NCBI GenBank assembly: GCA_035628915.1
Contig: DASPIW010000059.1
Span: 1-64,000, forward strand
Source: JARBUG01 sp035628915
Lineage (GTDB): Bacteria > Bacillota > Sulfobacillia > Symbiobacteriales > Symbiobacteriaceae
DNA: 64,000 nt
Reading direction: 5' to 3'
Below, piece by piece: positions 9,577-17,951 of the stretch (its first letter is position 1; each line of letters starts with the position of its first letter). The notes under the pieces are model-generated. The model saw nothing but the letters and a program-made list of their open reading frames with translations. It had not been told where the DNA came from and searched no databases. The position numbers and the translations under genes were made by a program.

Positions 9577-10003
9577 TCTGTGAGAGTCCGGCGATACCCC
9601 TGGTTCTGTCATTGGATGATCATTTATCTCACGGCCCTGACCAAGGGCCATGGTCCCCGCAAGGGGACTGCGTCCTACCCGCGCTTACGCGCCTACTTGG
9701 ACTTGCACCGTGGCGGAGATTGCCCGTGCCACCCGGCCGTCACCGGCCGGTCTGCGTTTCTCTAGCTCGTTACAGGTACAGGCGTCTTGGCTTGCGCCAA
9801 GATAGCGTTCCCCATCGTCGGCTCGCGCCGCCAGGTCTTGCGACCTGCGCCAACTTTCTCTTGACTACCTGCCCTCAAACGCCTGCCGAAGCAGGCTCGG
9901 ACTTCACCAAGAGCGGTGCCAGGAAGTTCCTCACCGCGCCATCCGAGTGCAAACGGCCGAAGCCTCCTCGTTAGCGCAGCGCGATCATCTGCCGAACTCT
10001 CAC
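9577..10003 (-). ncRNA. rnpB: RNase P RNA, bacterial class A
   Basis: The RNA component of RNase P, which trims tRNA 5' leaders. On the minus strand the ends pair as a 13-bp P1 helix (GTGAGAGTTCGGC at 10003-9991 with GCCGGACTCTCAC at 9592-9580). Conserved blocks in order are GAGGAACTTCCTGGC (9932-9918) for the first core strand, GTGGCACGGGCAATCTCC, GTGCAAGTCCAAGTAGG, GCGGGTAGGACGCA, AGATAAATGATCATCC and TGACAGAACCAGG (9611-9599). They line up with E. coli rnpB over the whole 3' half, including the CAAATAGG and GATGAATG blocks. CCTGG/CCAGG replaces the usual CCGGG/CCCGG in the core helix, a compensatory change. Length of about 427 nt fits class A. Confidence 0.9.
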
Positions 10004-10035
10004 ATTATCCGGTTGGTCGATCGGATCAGATACTA

Positions 10036-10064
10036 AGTGTACCGCATATCCGAACCGTAGTCCA
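10036..10064 (-). promoter_or_regulatory. possible promoter of rnpB
   Basis: On the minus strand TGGACT (10064-10059), a 17-base spacer and TACACT (10041-10036) give a weak sigma-A-like match, which would start the transcript about 25-30 bases before the mature RNase P RNA. A GATAAT at the RNA's own 5' end is an alternative -10 box. Confidence 0.3.
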
Positions 10065-10164
10065 GACGCTACTCTATGGATCGTTTTCCACACTGCGGCA
10101 CGTTCGCCGCAGCGAAGAGCTAATCATACCGCCTTCGACAGGCAGACCGCAAGCAATAAAATGT

Positions 10165-10185
10165 GGCAGGGCGCCCAGCCCTGCC
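10165..10185 (-). terminator. terminator of the 132-residue gene
   Basis: GGCAGGGC/GCCCTGCC forms an 8-bp stem with a five-base loop. On the minus strand it is followed by ACATTTTATT. It lies just after the stop of the gene ending at 10194. Confidence 0.7.
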
Positions 10186-10193
10186 AAAACGAA

Positions 10194-10592
10194 CTAGCTT
10201 ACCTGCTCGACCCCGTGAAAGTAGCTGTGCACCCGCTGCCGCAGCGCCTCCAATGCTTCCGGAGAGCTAATCGCAAGGCCGGCGGCCTGAAGCAACATGC
10301 TGTAACAGGAGTCCACCGCGACGTTCAACTCCGGATGCTCCTGGCTGCGGTGCACGAGCGGGTCGGACTCGGTGACATGGCCGATCCAGACCCGGCTGCG
10401 GAAGATGGACATCGCCCCGCGCCGTGCGCGGCCGCCGGGGTAGTCACGCAGTACCATTAATTGCACCTCGTAGCCGTCCGGTAACTCAAAGTAAAGGTCA
10501 AAGACCTTGTTTTCGTCCAACCCGACCGCCCTCCCCGTAATGTCGTACCCGCATTGAAATACGTAAGGAGGACAAGAAAGGTCGATATCCAT
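10194..10592 (-). CDS. hypothetical protein, 132 residues
   Basis: I do not recognise this protein. It is acidic and soluble-looking, without a signal peptide or membrane segment. The N-terminal half alternates hydrophobic and polar residues like a beta sheet (FDLYFELPDGYEVQLMVL); the C-terminal 50 residues are probably helical. It has Cys at 7, 14 and 94 but no paired metal motif. The ATG at 10592 lacks an obvious ribosome site and lies in locally AT-rich DNA. It is divergent from the 82-residue gene and followed by a good terminator, so it is probably a real single-gene unit. Confidence 0.6.
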   Translation of the reverse strand: MDIDLSCPPYVFQCGYDITGRAVGLDENKVFDLYFELPDGYEVQLMVLRDYPGGRARRGAMSIFRSRVWIGHVTESDPLVHRSQEHPELNVAVDSCYSMLLQAAGLAISSPEALEALRQRVHSYFHGVEQVS

Positions 10593-10659
10593 TCTATCGT
10601 CGCTAAAAAATAATTCAACGTGGATCTTACCGCTGGGTATCCTTTCCAGCTCCCGCTAC

Positions 10660-10689
10660 TTGTGGGATTCCTGCGGGCAGCGGTATAAT
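10660..10689 (+). promoter_or_regulatory. sigma-A-type promoter of the 82-residue gene
   Basis: TTGTGG (10660-10665), an 18-base spacer and a perfect TATAAT (10684-10689) lie 35 bases before the ATG at 10725. The -10 box is perfect and the -35 box weak. Confidence 0.55.
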
Positions 10690-10724
10690 GTCCATGACTG
10701 TGAGAAAGAGGGTGGGCTCGGCGG

Positions 10725-10973
10725 ATGGAACATGTACTGCGCACCCATCGCGACCAGGCACTGAAGCTGCTCAAAGAGAACAAGGCCCAGTCGCGGGAGG
10801 GCATTGAACTACTGGTACGGGGGCGCCTGGCGGCCATCGCGGCGGCAGCGCATCCGCAGGGGACCATCTCCCCGGAACAAGTCGAAGCGCTTTATAAGGA
10901 AGTGCTTGATCTCTCCTACATCATGTTCGCACTGGGGTTTACCATGGCCCACACCGAAGAAGTCTCCCGATAA
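10725..10973 (+). CDS. small helical protein of unknown function
   Basis: An 82-residue, mostly helical cytosolic protein starting MEHVLRTHRDQALKLLKEN. No motif, Cys pair or membrane segment is seen. A GAAAGAGGGTG site precedes the ATG, with a promoter just upstream and a strong hairpin just downstream, so it is a compact single-gene unit. Its function is unknown. Confidence 0.65.
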   Translation: MEHVLRTHRDQALKLLKENKAQSREGIELLVRGRLAAIAAAAHPQGTISPEQVEALYKEVLDLSYIMFALGFTMAHTEEVSR

Positions 10974-10980
10974 TGCAGAC

Positions 10981-11009
10981 AGGCCCGGCCGTGTAGATCG
11001 GCCGGGCCT
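10981..11009. terminator. convergent terminator hairpin
   Basis: AGGCCCGGCCG (10981-10991) pairs perfectly with CGGCCGGGCCT (10999-11009) around a seven-base loop, followed by TATCT on the plus strand. It ends the 82-residue gene and touches the stop codon of the AI-2E transporter gene coming from the other side. Confidence 0.7.
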
Positions 11010-12115
11010 TATCTGTGGCTTTCTTCGCCGGCCGGCTCCAGCCGGGCGGCCGGAACGGCCACGACGTAATCGACCTGCACATCGGTGAGATGGGCGACCA
11101 GGAACGACCACAGCACTCTGATCAACCCGGCCACGGGCAGCCCGACGATGAAGCCCCAGCCGCCCAGCAGGTAACCGCCCGCCAGCACGGCGAACATCAC
11201 CGCGAGGGGGTGCAGACCGACGCTTTCACCCATAATCCGCGGCGAGAGCACGGCGTTCTCCAGCTGCTGGATGATGGCGAACGCGAGCAGCACTTCGAAT
11301 CCGAGCAGCGGCGAGACGGCGAACCCGGTCAGCACGGCGGGAATGGCCCCCAGCACCGGCCCGACGTACGGGATGAACTCCGTCAGCCCGGCCCAAATGC
11401 CCAGGAGCAGCGAATACCGCAGCCCGAGCAAGGCGGTCGCGAGAACGGCCAGGCTGCCCACGGCCAGCGACAGCAGAATCTGCCCCCGCACGAAGCCGGC
11501 GAGGACGCCGTCCAGGGCCCGGAGCAGGCGCAGGATCTCATGACGGTAGCGGCGCGGCAGGCTCAGCACAAACCGCTCCTTGAACCGCTCGATGTCCTTC
11601 AGCATGTAAAAAGAGAGGAACGGCGCCAGGATGAGGCTGGCGACAAATCCGGCCGCACGGCTGAGCGTGTGAATGCTCAGCAGGGAGCCAAGGGCCCGGG
11701 CGGACCGGGCTTCCAGGTCGGAGATCTGCCGGCCCATCACATCGCTCAGTTCCGGCGGCAGGCCGGTCGTCTGCACGCGGTACTGCAGGTCGTCGACCAA
11801 AATTCGGGCCCGCAGCGAATAGGCCGGAATCGCCTCGTTGAGCCGCTGCATCTGGACGATGGCCTGCGGGAGCCCCTTGAACACCGAGAGCCCGCCGATG
11901 ATAACCAGAGCCGCATACACGGCGATAATCGCCCAGCCGCGGTTCAGTCCCCGGGCCGACAGCAAGTTGACCAGCGGCGCGATCAAGTAGGAAACCACGA
12001 TCGCAAGCAAAAAGGGCGCCAGGATCGGCCTGATGACCCAGAGCCCCCAACCGGTGGCAAGGACCAGTCCGCCGATCACCAGCGCCGCAACGACTCTTCG
12101 TCTCCTGCCGGTCAT
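11009..12115 (-). CDS. AI-2E family transporter (DUF20 membrane permease)
   Basis: A 368-residue integral membrane protein of the AI-2E/YdiK/YtvI family. It opens with two close hydrophobic segments (LVIGGLVLATGWGLWVI, APFLLAIVVSYLIAPLV), has a soluble middle region, and ends with a cluster of helices containing the family segment TEFIPYVGPVLGAIPAVLTG. Members export small solutes or signals; the substrate is rarely known. It is the last gene of a four-gene minus-strand cluster with the YtxH-like, zinc-ribbon and PRC-barrel genes. Length is normal for the family (330-400). Confidence 0.88.
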   Translation of the reverse strand: MTGRRRRVVAALVIGGLVLATGWGLWVIRPILAPFLLAIVVSYLIAPLVNLLSARGLNRGWAIIAVYAALVIIGGLSVFKGLPQAIVQMQRLNEAIPAYSLRARILVDDLQYRVQTTGLPPELSDVMGRQISDLEARSARALGSLLSIHTLSRAAGFVASLILAPFLSFYMLKDIERFKERFVLSLPRRYRHEILRLLRALDGVLAGFVRGQILLSLAVGSLAVLATALLGLRYSLLLGIWAGLTEFIPYVGPVLGAIPAVLTGFAVSPLLGFEVLLAFAIIQQLENAVLSPRIMGESVGLHPLAVMFAVLAGGYLLGGWGFIVGLPVAGLIRVLWSFLVAHLTDVQVDYVVAVPAARLEPAGEESHR

Positions 12116-12121
12116 GGCGCC

Positions 12122-12325
12122 CTACATTGCGTCGCCCGGCACCATGTTCTCGACCATCTCGCCCATCTGGTTGCCGCTGCGGTTCCACATCTTACGCATG
12201 CGGCTGCCCCACTGCGAGGCACCATCGATCATCGGGCGCCGAACCTGCGGGGACATGGCCAACACAACCAGAGCGCCCAGGGCCACTCCCGTTACCATTC
12301 CGGACACAAAGCTATCGTTGCGCAA
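12122..12325 (-). CDS. small membrane-anchored protein, YtxH-like
   Basis: A 67-residue protein with one membrane span near the N-terminus (SGMVTGVALGALVVLAM) followed by a basic amphipathic helix rich in Arg, Trp and Met. This layout (short N-terminus, Gly-rich span, charged tail) is that of YtxH-domain general-stress proteins, but the match is by shape only. Start is TTG behind a strong AAGGAGGGA site. The stop lies seven bases before the AI-2E gene, so they are probably co-transcribed. Confidence 0.65.
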   Translation of the reverse strand: MRNDSFVSGMVTGVALGALVVLAMSPQVRRPMIDGASQWGSRMRKMWNRSGNQMGEMVENMVPGDAM

Positions 12326-12345
12326 CCTGCGGTCCCTCCTTCGCC

Positions 12346-12555
12346 TTACCGGCGCTGATGGACCGGTGCAGCCGTGGCGATCATCTCAGGCCCCTGGTGA
12401 CTGGCCGCAGCGACCAACTCCCCGTCAGCGTCCAGATGATAGATCCGCACCGCTCCCCGGCCCACGTTGAATTCGACACAGCAGTCCCAGCAATAGTATT
12501 GCTCGGAGCCAACCCGACCGATACACCGGCCGGCGCAATTCGGGCACCTCATCAT
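12346..12555 (-). CDS. small zinc-ribbon protein
   Basis: A 69-residue protein starting MMRCPNCAGR, with a second knuckle CWDCC about 18 residues later: CPNC and CWDC make a four-Cys zinc ribbon. The rest (AVRIYHLDADGELVA) looks like a short beta hairpin. Its start overlaps the stop of the PRC-barrel gene by four bases, indicating coupling. Probably a small cytosolic nucleic-acid- or protein-binding ribbon; partner unknown. Confidence 0.7.
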   Translation of the reverse strand: MMRCPNCAGRCIGRVGSEQYYCWDCCVEFNVGRGAVRIYHLDADGELVAAASHQGPEMIATAAPVHQRR

Positions 12556-13034
12556 GACAGCGAACCCCCCAAAGTGTCTCCCGGGCCGTCCAGCAAGATC
12601 GCCGCCTCGCCCGGATGCACCGGGCCGGCAAGGGGCACGATCTCTTTGCCGCTCAGCAGGTCATCGACGAAGCCATGGGAGAGTTGGAGCGCCGTCAGTT
12701 GCCCGGTCGCCGCGTCGAAGTGGAAATCGTCGGCCAGGCCGATCTCCTCCCCGCCGGCCCCCAGCACGGGCAATCCGTGCAGGTCGTCGCAGCAGCGGGT
12801 CTCGGCATCGTCGGCCAGATATGTCTCTTCGGCAATCAGGTGCGTGGAGCCAACCGCCGTGACGGCCTGCCAGTCCAGCACCCGCCGGGGCTGGAGCCAG
12901 CCGCCGCCGTCGAGGGCAAGCCCGCATACGCGGTCCCCGCCCCCCGACAGCAGGATCGCCTGGACTCGCCCAATGCGCCGGAGTTCGGGTCCGGACAGCA
13001 CGGGGAGCCCCACCAAGTCACTACCCCTGGGCAC
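12552..13034 (-). CDS. PRC-barrel domain protein
   Basis: About 160 residues from GTG 13034, which follows a GCGAGGG site and removes an unconvincing Arg-rich extension present if the open frame is read from 13184. Two PRC-barrel-like repeats are visible: SDLVGLPVLSGPELRRIGRV and, later, DLHGLPVLGAGGEEIGLADD. Such barrels are found in YlmC/YmxH-type sporulation proteins, RimM and photosynthetic reaction centre H subunits. No membrane span is seen. It leads the four-gene cluster with the zinc-ribbon, YtxH-like and AI-2E genes, so a role at or near the membrane is plausible but unproven. Confidence 0.72.
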   Translation of the reverse strand: MPRGSDLVGLPVLSGPELRRIGRVQAILLSGGGDRVCGLALDGGGWLQPRRVLDWQAVTAVGSTHLIAEETYLADDAETRCCDDLHGLPVLGAGGEEIGLADDFHFDAATGQLTALQLSHGFVDDLLSGKEIVPLAGPVHPGEAAILLDGPGDTLGGSLS

Positions 13035-13220
13035 TCGAAATTCATCCCTCGCTCGCAAACCTGGAACGAACCGAAATCTGGTACATAGTCTGCCCGGCGA
13101 TGGTGCGGCTAAAACCCGAGCTTCACGGGCAGCGCCAAACTTTTTCGCGGGCCGCTGAAGGGTTTGTCCTGCGGCAGTCGTCAAACACGGTGGAACGGAC
13201 TTCGAGGAGGCGGAAACACG

Positions 13221-14423
13221 ATGAGCCGCAAAGTTGGCCGCATTACTCTTGCAGCAGCCCTGATGATTACGGGCATTGTTGTCCTGGTCGATAATGTGCT
13301 GGGCACGTCCATTTCCTGGTACGCGGGCCGGCTCTGGCCGGGGCTGCTGATCATGCTCGGGCTGGAGTGGGTGGCCGCCAGCACCCGCGCGCAGCGCGAA
13401 GGCACAAAGCCTGCGGCCGATGCGGGCGCCATCATCGGTCTGATTGTCGTCGCAGTGATCGCAACGAGCGTCTCGCAGTGGTCGCGGTCCCCCGTTCGCG
13501 TCCGGGAGTTCCGCGACATTGGACGGGATCTCCAGATTGAGATCGGCCCCATGCCCGAAGTACGCCCCATTTTGCCGTTCGGCAACGTGCCGGCGGACAT
13601 GGTACAGTCAGCCGGACTCGACCTGAATCAGGTCCGGGAGCTGGTCATCAGCACGACGTCCGGCGATGTGACCGTACAGGAAGGACCCAAGGCCCTGGTC
13701 GAAATGCGGGTCCGGGCTTACGGCCGCTCGACGGAGGACGCCGAGGAGCTGGCCCGCCAGGTCGAAATGCGCGTGGAGACCGGCAGCCGCACGGCGATCA
13801 AGTCGATCTACCCGGCCACTTCGGGCAGACTGGAGATCTCTTTCGTCGTCACCATGCCCCGTGACGCCCAGGTGGCGCTGAAGGTGGATACCTCGTCCGG
13901 CAGCATCAACGTCTATGACCATACGGGCAACGTCACACTGGGCACCAGCTCCGGTTCGGTCCGGGCTGAGCGCATCCGGGGCACCGCCGACCTGCGGACG
14001 ACGTCGGGCTCGATCACCGCGATCGGCATTGAGGGCGATGCCGCAGCGTCGTCCACCAGCGGTAGCCTGCAGGTGGAGGCGGTCACGGGCAACGCCCGGG
14101 TGGGCGCCACCAGCGGCTCGGTCATCCTGCGGGATATCAGCGGCAAGGTGTCGGCCCAGTCCAGCTCCGGCTCCATCGCCATCGATACCGGCGTGATGGG
14201 CGGCGACTGGGATGTCAACGCCGTCAGCGGCGGCGTCCGCATGACCGTGCCGTCCTCGGCGGGCATCACCGTGACGGCCCGGGCAAGCTCCGGCCGGGTC
14301 TCCGGCCCGTCCTGGCTGCTCATCGGCGAAGGGCGCAACAGCGGCTCCGGCGTCCAGGGCGGCGGTGAGCACAAGGTCACCCTGCGCACGAGCAGCGGCG
14401 ATATCCGCCTCGAAGTGCGCTGA
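13221..14423 (+). CDS. DUF4097-family envelope protein with N-terminal membrane segments
   Basis: Starts at ATG 13221 behind GAGGAGG (MSRKVGRITL); an upstream in-frame start at 13164 lacks a site. About 400 residues. Two N-terminal hydrophobic helices (LAAALMITGIVVLVDNVLG, WPGLLIMLGLEWVAAS) and a third near residue 75 resemble LiaF-type membrane regions. From about residue 150 a right-handed beta-helix of the DUF4097 type follows, with repeated turns reading TSSGS, TTSGS, STSGS, ATSGS and SSSGS. Such proteins are often linked to envelope-stress two-component systems. Nothing in the neighbours fixes the role. A good terminator follows. Confidence 0.85.
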   Translation: MSRKVGRITLAAALMITGIVVLVDNVLGTSISWYAGRLWPGLLIMLGLEWVAASTRAQREGTKPAADAGAIIGLIVVAVIATSVSQWSRSPVRVREFRDIGRDLQIEIGPMPEVRPILPFGNVPADMVQSAGLDLNQVRELVISTTSGDVTVQEGPKALVEMRVRAYGRSTEDAEELARQVEMRVETGSRTAIKSIYPATSGRLEISFVVTMPRDAQVALKVDTSSGSINVYDHTGNVTLGTSSGSVRAERIRGTADLRTTSGSITAIGIEGDAAASSTSGSLQVEAVTGNARVGATSGSVILRDISGKVSAQSSSGSIAIDTGVMGGDWDVNAVSGGVRMTVPSSAGITVTARASSGRVSGPSWLLIGEGRNSGSGVQGGGEHKVTLRTSSGDIRLEVR

Positions 14424-14443
14424 TGATCATATTGACCAAGAGT

Positions 14444-14476
14444 GGCGCCGGCAACATCACAGTTGCCGGCGCCTTT
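14444..14476 (+). terminator. terminator of the DUF4097 gene
   Basis: GGCGCCGGCAAC (14444-14455) pairs perfectly with GTTGCCGGCGCC (14462-14473) and is followed by TTTATGATATC. Confidence 0.75.
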
Positions 14477-14554
14477 ATGATATCATCGCAATTGAGAAAA
14501 CTGGCCGGACGGTGGTGAACGTCCCCTGGATCGCCCGAAGAGGAGGAATGGCGT

Positions 14555-16792
14555 GTGGAGAACGATGCGAAAGCACTGCTCGCCCAAATGACGCTCGAAG
14601 AGAAGGCCGCCCTGACCACGGGCAGCGGCATATTTGCGACGCAGGGCGTGGAGCGGCTGGGCGTACCGTCGATCTGCATGAGCGACGGCCCCCACGGCGT
14701 GCGCAAAATCCGCCCGGACAGCTTCGACCCGCTGGAGCCGGCGTTTCCGGCCACCTGCTTCCCAACCGCGTCGGCACTGGCCGCAACGTGGGATACGGCG
14801 TTGGTCCGGCAGGTGGGCGAGGCCATCGGGCAGGAGTGCCTGGCCCTGGATGTGCAGGTGCTGCTGGGGCCGGGGGTCAACATCAAACGGACGCCGCTGT
14901 GCGGGCGGAATTTCGAGTACTACTCCGAAGACCCCGTGCTGGCCGGCGAGATTGGCGCAGCCTTCGTGCAGGGCGTGCAGAGCCGGGGAGTGGGCACCTC
15001 GCTCAAGCATTTCGCCTGCAACAACCAGGAGTTCGAGCGAATGACCACCAGCGCCGAAGTCGATGAACGGACGCTGCGTGAGATCTACCTGCCCGCCTTT
15101 GAGCGGGTGGTCCGCACGGCCCCGCCCTGGACGGTGATGTCCGCCTACAACCGGGTGAACGGCGTTCCTGCCTCCGAGCATCCGCAGTTGCTGGGCGGCA
15201 TTCTGAAAGGTGAGTGGGGCTTCGACGGGCTGATCGTGTCGGACTGGGGCGCCGTCAACCACCGCGATCGGGCCCTCGCCGCGGGCCTCGACCTGGAGAT
15301 GCCCGCCAGCGGCCCGGCGGCGACCGAACGGCTGGTGCGCATGGTCCACACCGGACTGCTGCCCGAACAGGTGGTGGATGAGGCCGCAAGCCGCGTGCTG
15401 CAGATGGTGATGCGCGGCGTGGAGCACCGGCAGCCGGGCGCCACGTTTGATGCGACGGAGCATCACGACTTGGCACGCCGGGCGGCGGCCGAGGCACTGG
15501 TATTGCTGAAGAACGAGGGCGGTCTTCTGCCGCTGGGCGGCGCCGAGCGGGTGGCCCTGATTGGCCGCTTTGCCAAACACCCACGCATTCAGGGGCAGGG
15601 CAGCGCCCACGTCAACCCGACCCGGATCGACTGCCTGTTTGATGCCCTCTCCAGCCAGGTGCCGCTGCAATATGCCGAAGGCTATCCGGCAGAAGATGTT
15701 GTCGACGAGGCGCTGATCAGCGAGGCGGTGGCCGCGGCTCGTTCTGCGGATGTGGCGGTGATCTTCGCCGGCCTGCCCGACCTGTATGAATCCGAAGCAT
15801 ATGACCGCAAGCACCTCGACCTGCCGCCGGCCCAAAACCGGCTGATTGCCGAAGTCTGCCGGGTACAGCCGCGGACCGTAGTGGTGCTGGCCTGCGGCTC
15901 CGCGATTGCCATGCCGTGGTTTGATCTGCCAGCGGCGATTGTACAGAGCTGGCTCGCCGGGCAGGCCGCCGGGAACGCCGTGGCAGACGTGCTGCTGGGC
16001 AGCGTCAGCCCCGCGGGCAGACTCTCCGAGACGTTCCCCGTGCGGCTGGAGGATACGCCGGCCTACTGCAACTATCCGGGGGACGAAGGGCGGGTGCGCT
16101 ACGGCGAAGGGCTCTTTGTCGGCTACCGGTACTACGATCGGGTCAAGGTCAAGCCGCTCTTCCCATTCGGGTTCGGCCTCTCCTACACCACGTTCGCATA
16201 CAGCGGCCTGACTCTCGATAAGGCGGAGCTGACCGACCGGGAAAGCCTGGAGGTTACGGTCACGGTCAGGAATACCGGCGCCCGGGCCGGCAAGGAAGTA
16301 GTCCAGCTGTACGTGCGGGACGTGCAGTCTACGCTGACCCGCCCGGTCAAGGAGCTGAAGGCCTTTGCCAAAGTCAGCCTGGCGCCGGGCGAGGAGCAGC
16401 AGATCCGGTTCACGCTGGCTGAGCGGGACTTCGCCTGCTACTCCGTCGATCGGGGCGCCTGGTTCGTGGAAACCGGCGATTTCGAAGTCCTGGTAGGCCC
16501 ATCGAGCGCTGAGACGCCGCTGCGGGCGGTCGTGCGGGTTGAGTCGACGGCGCCAGAGGCAGCGTTCGGCCCGTTCACGCTCTTCAAGCGCTTCTGGGGC
16601 CATCCGGTCGGCGGCCCGCTGCTGCGCGCCATGCTGGAAGAGAAGCTCGGCGTCAGCGAGATCGCCCCGCAGTACCTGGAGTTCGTGCAGGATATGCCCC
16701 TGGTGAAGGTGGCCCATCTCCTGTCGATGGGAACGGTGACTGAGGAGGATGTGGTTGCGCTGGCTGAGAAGGTGAACCGGGCACTGAAGTAG
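14555..16792 (+). CDS. glycoside hydrolase family 3 beta-glucosidase-type enzyme
   Basis: A 745-residue GH3 enzyme that removes non-reducing-end beta-linked sugars, probably a beta-glucosidase. The order is the usual one: N-terminal TIM-barrel domain with GPGVNIKRTPLCGRNFEY, KHFACNNQE, and the nucleophile Asp230 in VSDWGAVNHRD; then the alpha/beta sandwich domain with KNEGGLLPL; then a fibronectin III-like C-terminal domain (VTVRNTGARAGKEVVQLYV). A final helical tail extends to the end. No signal peptide, so it should act on imported oligosaccharides. GTG start at 14555 follows AGGAGGAA. No transporter or regulator gene is adjacent. Confidence 0.92.
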   Translation: MENDAKALLAQMTLEEKAALTTGSGIFATQGVERLGVPSICMSDGPHGVRKIRPDSFDPLEPAFPATCFPTASALAATWDTALVRQVGEAIGQECLALDVQVLLGPGVNIKRTPLCGRNFEYYSEDPVLAGEIGAAFVQGVQSRGVGTSLKHFACNNQEFERMTTSAEVDERTLREIYLPAFERVVRTAPPWTVMSAYNRVNGVPASEHPQLLGGILKGEWGFDGLIVSDWGAVNHRDRALAAGLDLEMPASGPAATERLVRMVHTGLLPEQVVDEAASRVLQMVMRGVEHRQPGATFDATEHHDLARRAAAEALVLLKNEGGLLPLGGAERVALIGRFAKHPRIQGQGSAHVNPTRIDCLFDALSSQVPLQYAEGYPAEDVVDEALISEAVAAARSADVAVIFAGLPDLYESEAYDRKHLDLPPAQNRLIAEVCRVQPRTVVVLACGSAIAMPWFDLPAAIVQSWLAGQAAGNAVADVLLGSVSPAGRLSETFPVRLEDTPAYCNYPGDEGRVRYGEGLFVGYRYYDRVKVKPLFPFGFGLSYTTFAYSGLTLDKAELTDRESLEVTVTVRNTGARAGKEVVQLYVRDVQSTLTRPVKELKAFAKVSLAPGEEQQIRFTLAERDFACYSVDRGAWFVETGDFEVLVGPSSAETPLRAVVRVESTAPEAAFGPFTLFKRFWGHPVGGPLLRAMLEEKLGVSEIAPQYLEFVQDMPLVKVAHLLSMGTVTEEDVVALAEKVNRALK

Positions 16793-16818
16793 CCGAAAAA
16801 GCCTCCATCCGTTTTTCG

Positions 16819-17931
16819 CTACTCAGCCCGATCGATCGTCCCCCCGCCGAGCACCCAGCGCCCGGCGTACAGCACCACCGACTGCCCGGGGGTGATCGCC
16901 CGCTGGGGCTCGTCGAACTCGACCCGGATCGCCCCGCCGCCCAGGGCGTGCACGGTGCAGGGCGCCTCCGGCGCCATCCGGCGGATCTTCGCCGTGCACC
17001 GCACCGGGCCCCCGGTCAGCTCGGGGATGGCAATCCAGTTCATGTCCGAGGCGATGAGGGCGCCCTGGTAGGTCTCCTCGTCCTCCCCCACGATCACCGC
17101 GTTCCGCTCGGGGTCCAGCGCCACCACGTACATGGGCTGGGGGGTAGTCAGGCCCAGCCCCTTGCGCTGCCCCACCGTGTAGAGCGGCAGCCCCTGGTGC
17201 CGGCCGATCACTTCACCACGGGTGTTCAGTATGGGGCCGGGAGTGATGCTCTCCGGCACCCGCTCCTGCAAGAACCGCCCGTAGTCGTTGTCGTACACGA
17301 AGCAGATCTCCTGAGAGTCGGGTTTGTCCGCGGTCAGGAGCCCATACTTACGGCCCAGTTCGCGCACGGCGGGCTTCTCCATGTCGCCGACCGGGAAGAG
17401 CGTGTGGGCCAGGGCATCCTGGGTCAGGTTGTGCAGCACGTAGGTCTGGTCCTTGCGGGCGTCCGTCGACTTGCCCAGCAGCCGGCGCCCGGGGTAGGCC
17501 GGGTCCTCCCCGATGGCGGCGTAGTGGCCCGTGGCCACGTAGTCGCACTCAAGCTGCCGCGCCTTGGTCAGGAACGCATCGAACTTGACGTACCGGTTGC
17601 AGGCGATACAGGGGTTTGGCGTCCGGCCGCGGCTGTACTCGGCGATGAAATAGTCGATGACGGTCGCGGCAAAATGCCCCTGAAAGTTCATCACGTAAAA
17701 GGGGATGCCCAGCCGGTTTGCCACCGCCCGGGCATCCTCGACTGCTGCCAGGGAGCAGCAGCCCGAGTGCTGGTTCATCTGGATCTCTTCCGGAATGTCG
17801 TCGGTCCATGTGTTCATGGTGACGCCAATCACTTCGTACCCCTGCTCCACCAAAATGGCAGCAGCCACCGAGGAATCGACGCCGCCGGACATGGCCATGA
17901 GGACCCGCTGCTTGCTCACAGTTGACTTCAC
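16819..17931 (-). CDS. mnmA: tRNA 2-thiouridine synthase MnmA
   Basis: A 370-residue enzyme that thiolates U34 of tRNA Lys/Glu/Gln using sulfur from a cysteine desulfurase. The PP-loop MSGGVDSSVAA binds ATP. The catalytic Cys pair appears as NPCIACN and, later, QEICFVYDNDYG. The C-terminal PVRCTAKIRR and PGQSVVLY segments are typical. It lies 20 bp after iscS on the same strand, the order seen in Bacillus, where the desulfurase feeds MnmA directly. Start ATG at 17931. Confidence 0.95.
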   Translation of the reverse strand: MKSTVSKQRVLMAMSGGVDSSVAAAILVEQGYEVIGVTMNTWTDDIPEEIQMNQHSGCCSLAAVEDARAVANRLGIPFYVMNFQGHFAATVIDYFIAEYSRGRTPNPCIACNRYVKFDAFLTKARQLECDYVATGHYAAIGEDPAYPGRRLLGKSTDARKDQTYVLHNLTQDALAHTLFPVGDMEKPAVRELGRKYGLLTADKPDSQEICFVYDNDYGRFLQERVPESITPGPILNTRGEVIGRHQGLPLYTVGQRKGLGLTTPQPMYVVALDPERNAVIVGEDEETYQGALIASDMNWIAIPELTGGPVRCTAKIRRMAPEAPCTVHALGGGAIRVEFDEPQRAITPGQSVVLYAGRWVLGGGTIDRAE

Positions 17932-17951
17932 CTGACGTTCAGCTTGCCCAT

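Noticed and set aside
9110..10197. Several open frames over the RNase P RNA region
   Set aside because: The region is explained by rnpB; the frames lack ribosome sites and known motifs.
14483..16717. A 744-codon minus-strand open frame opposite the glycosidase gene
   Set aside because: It is an exact antisense shadow of the GH3 gene. Its translation is His/Gln/Arg-rich without domain motifs, and it lacks a ribosome site. Long antisense frames are expected in high-GC DNA.
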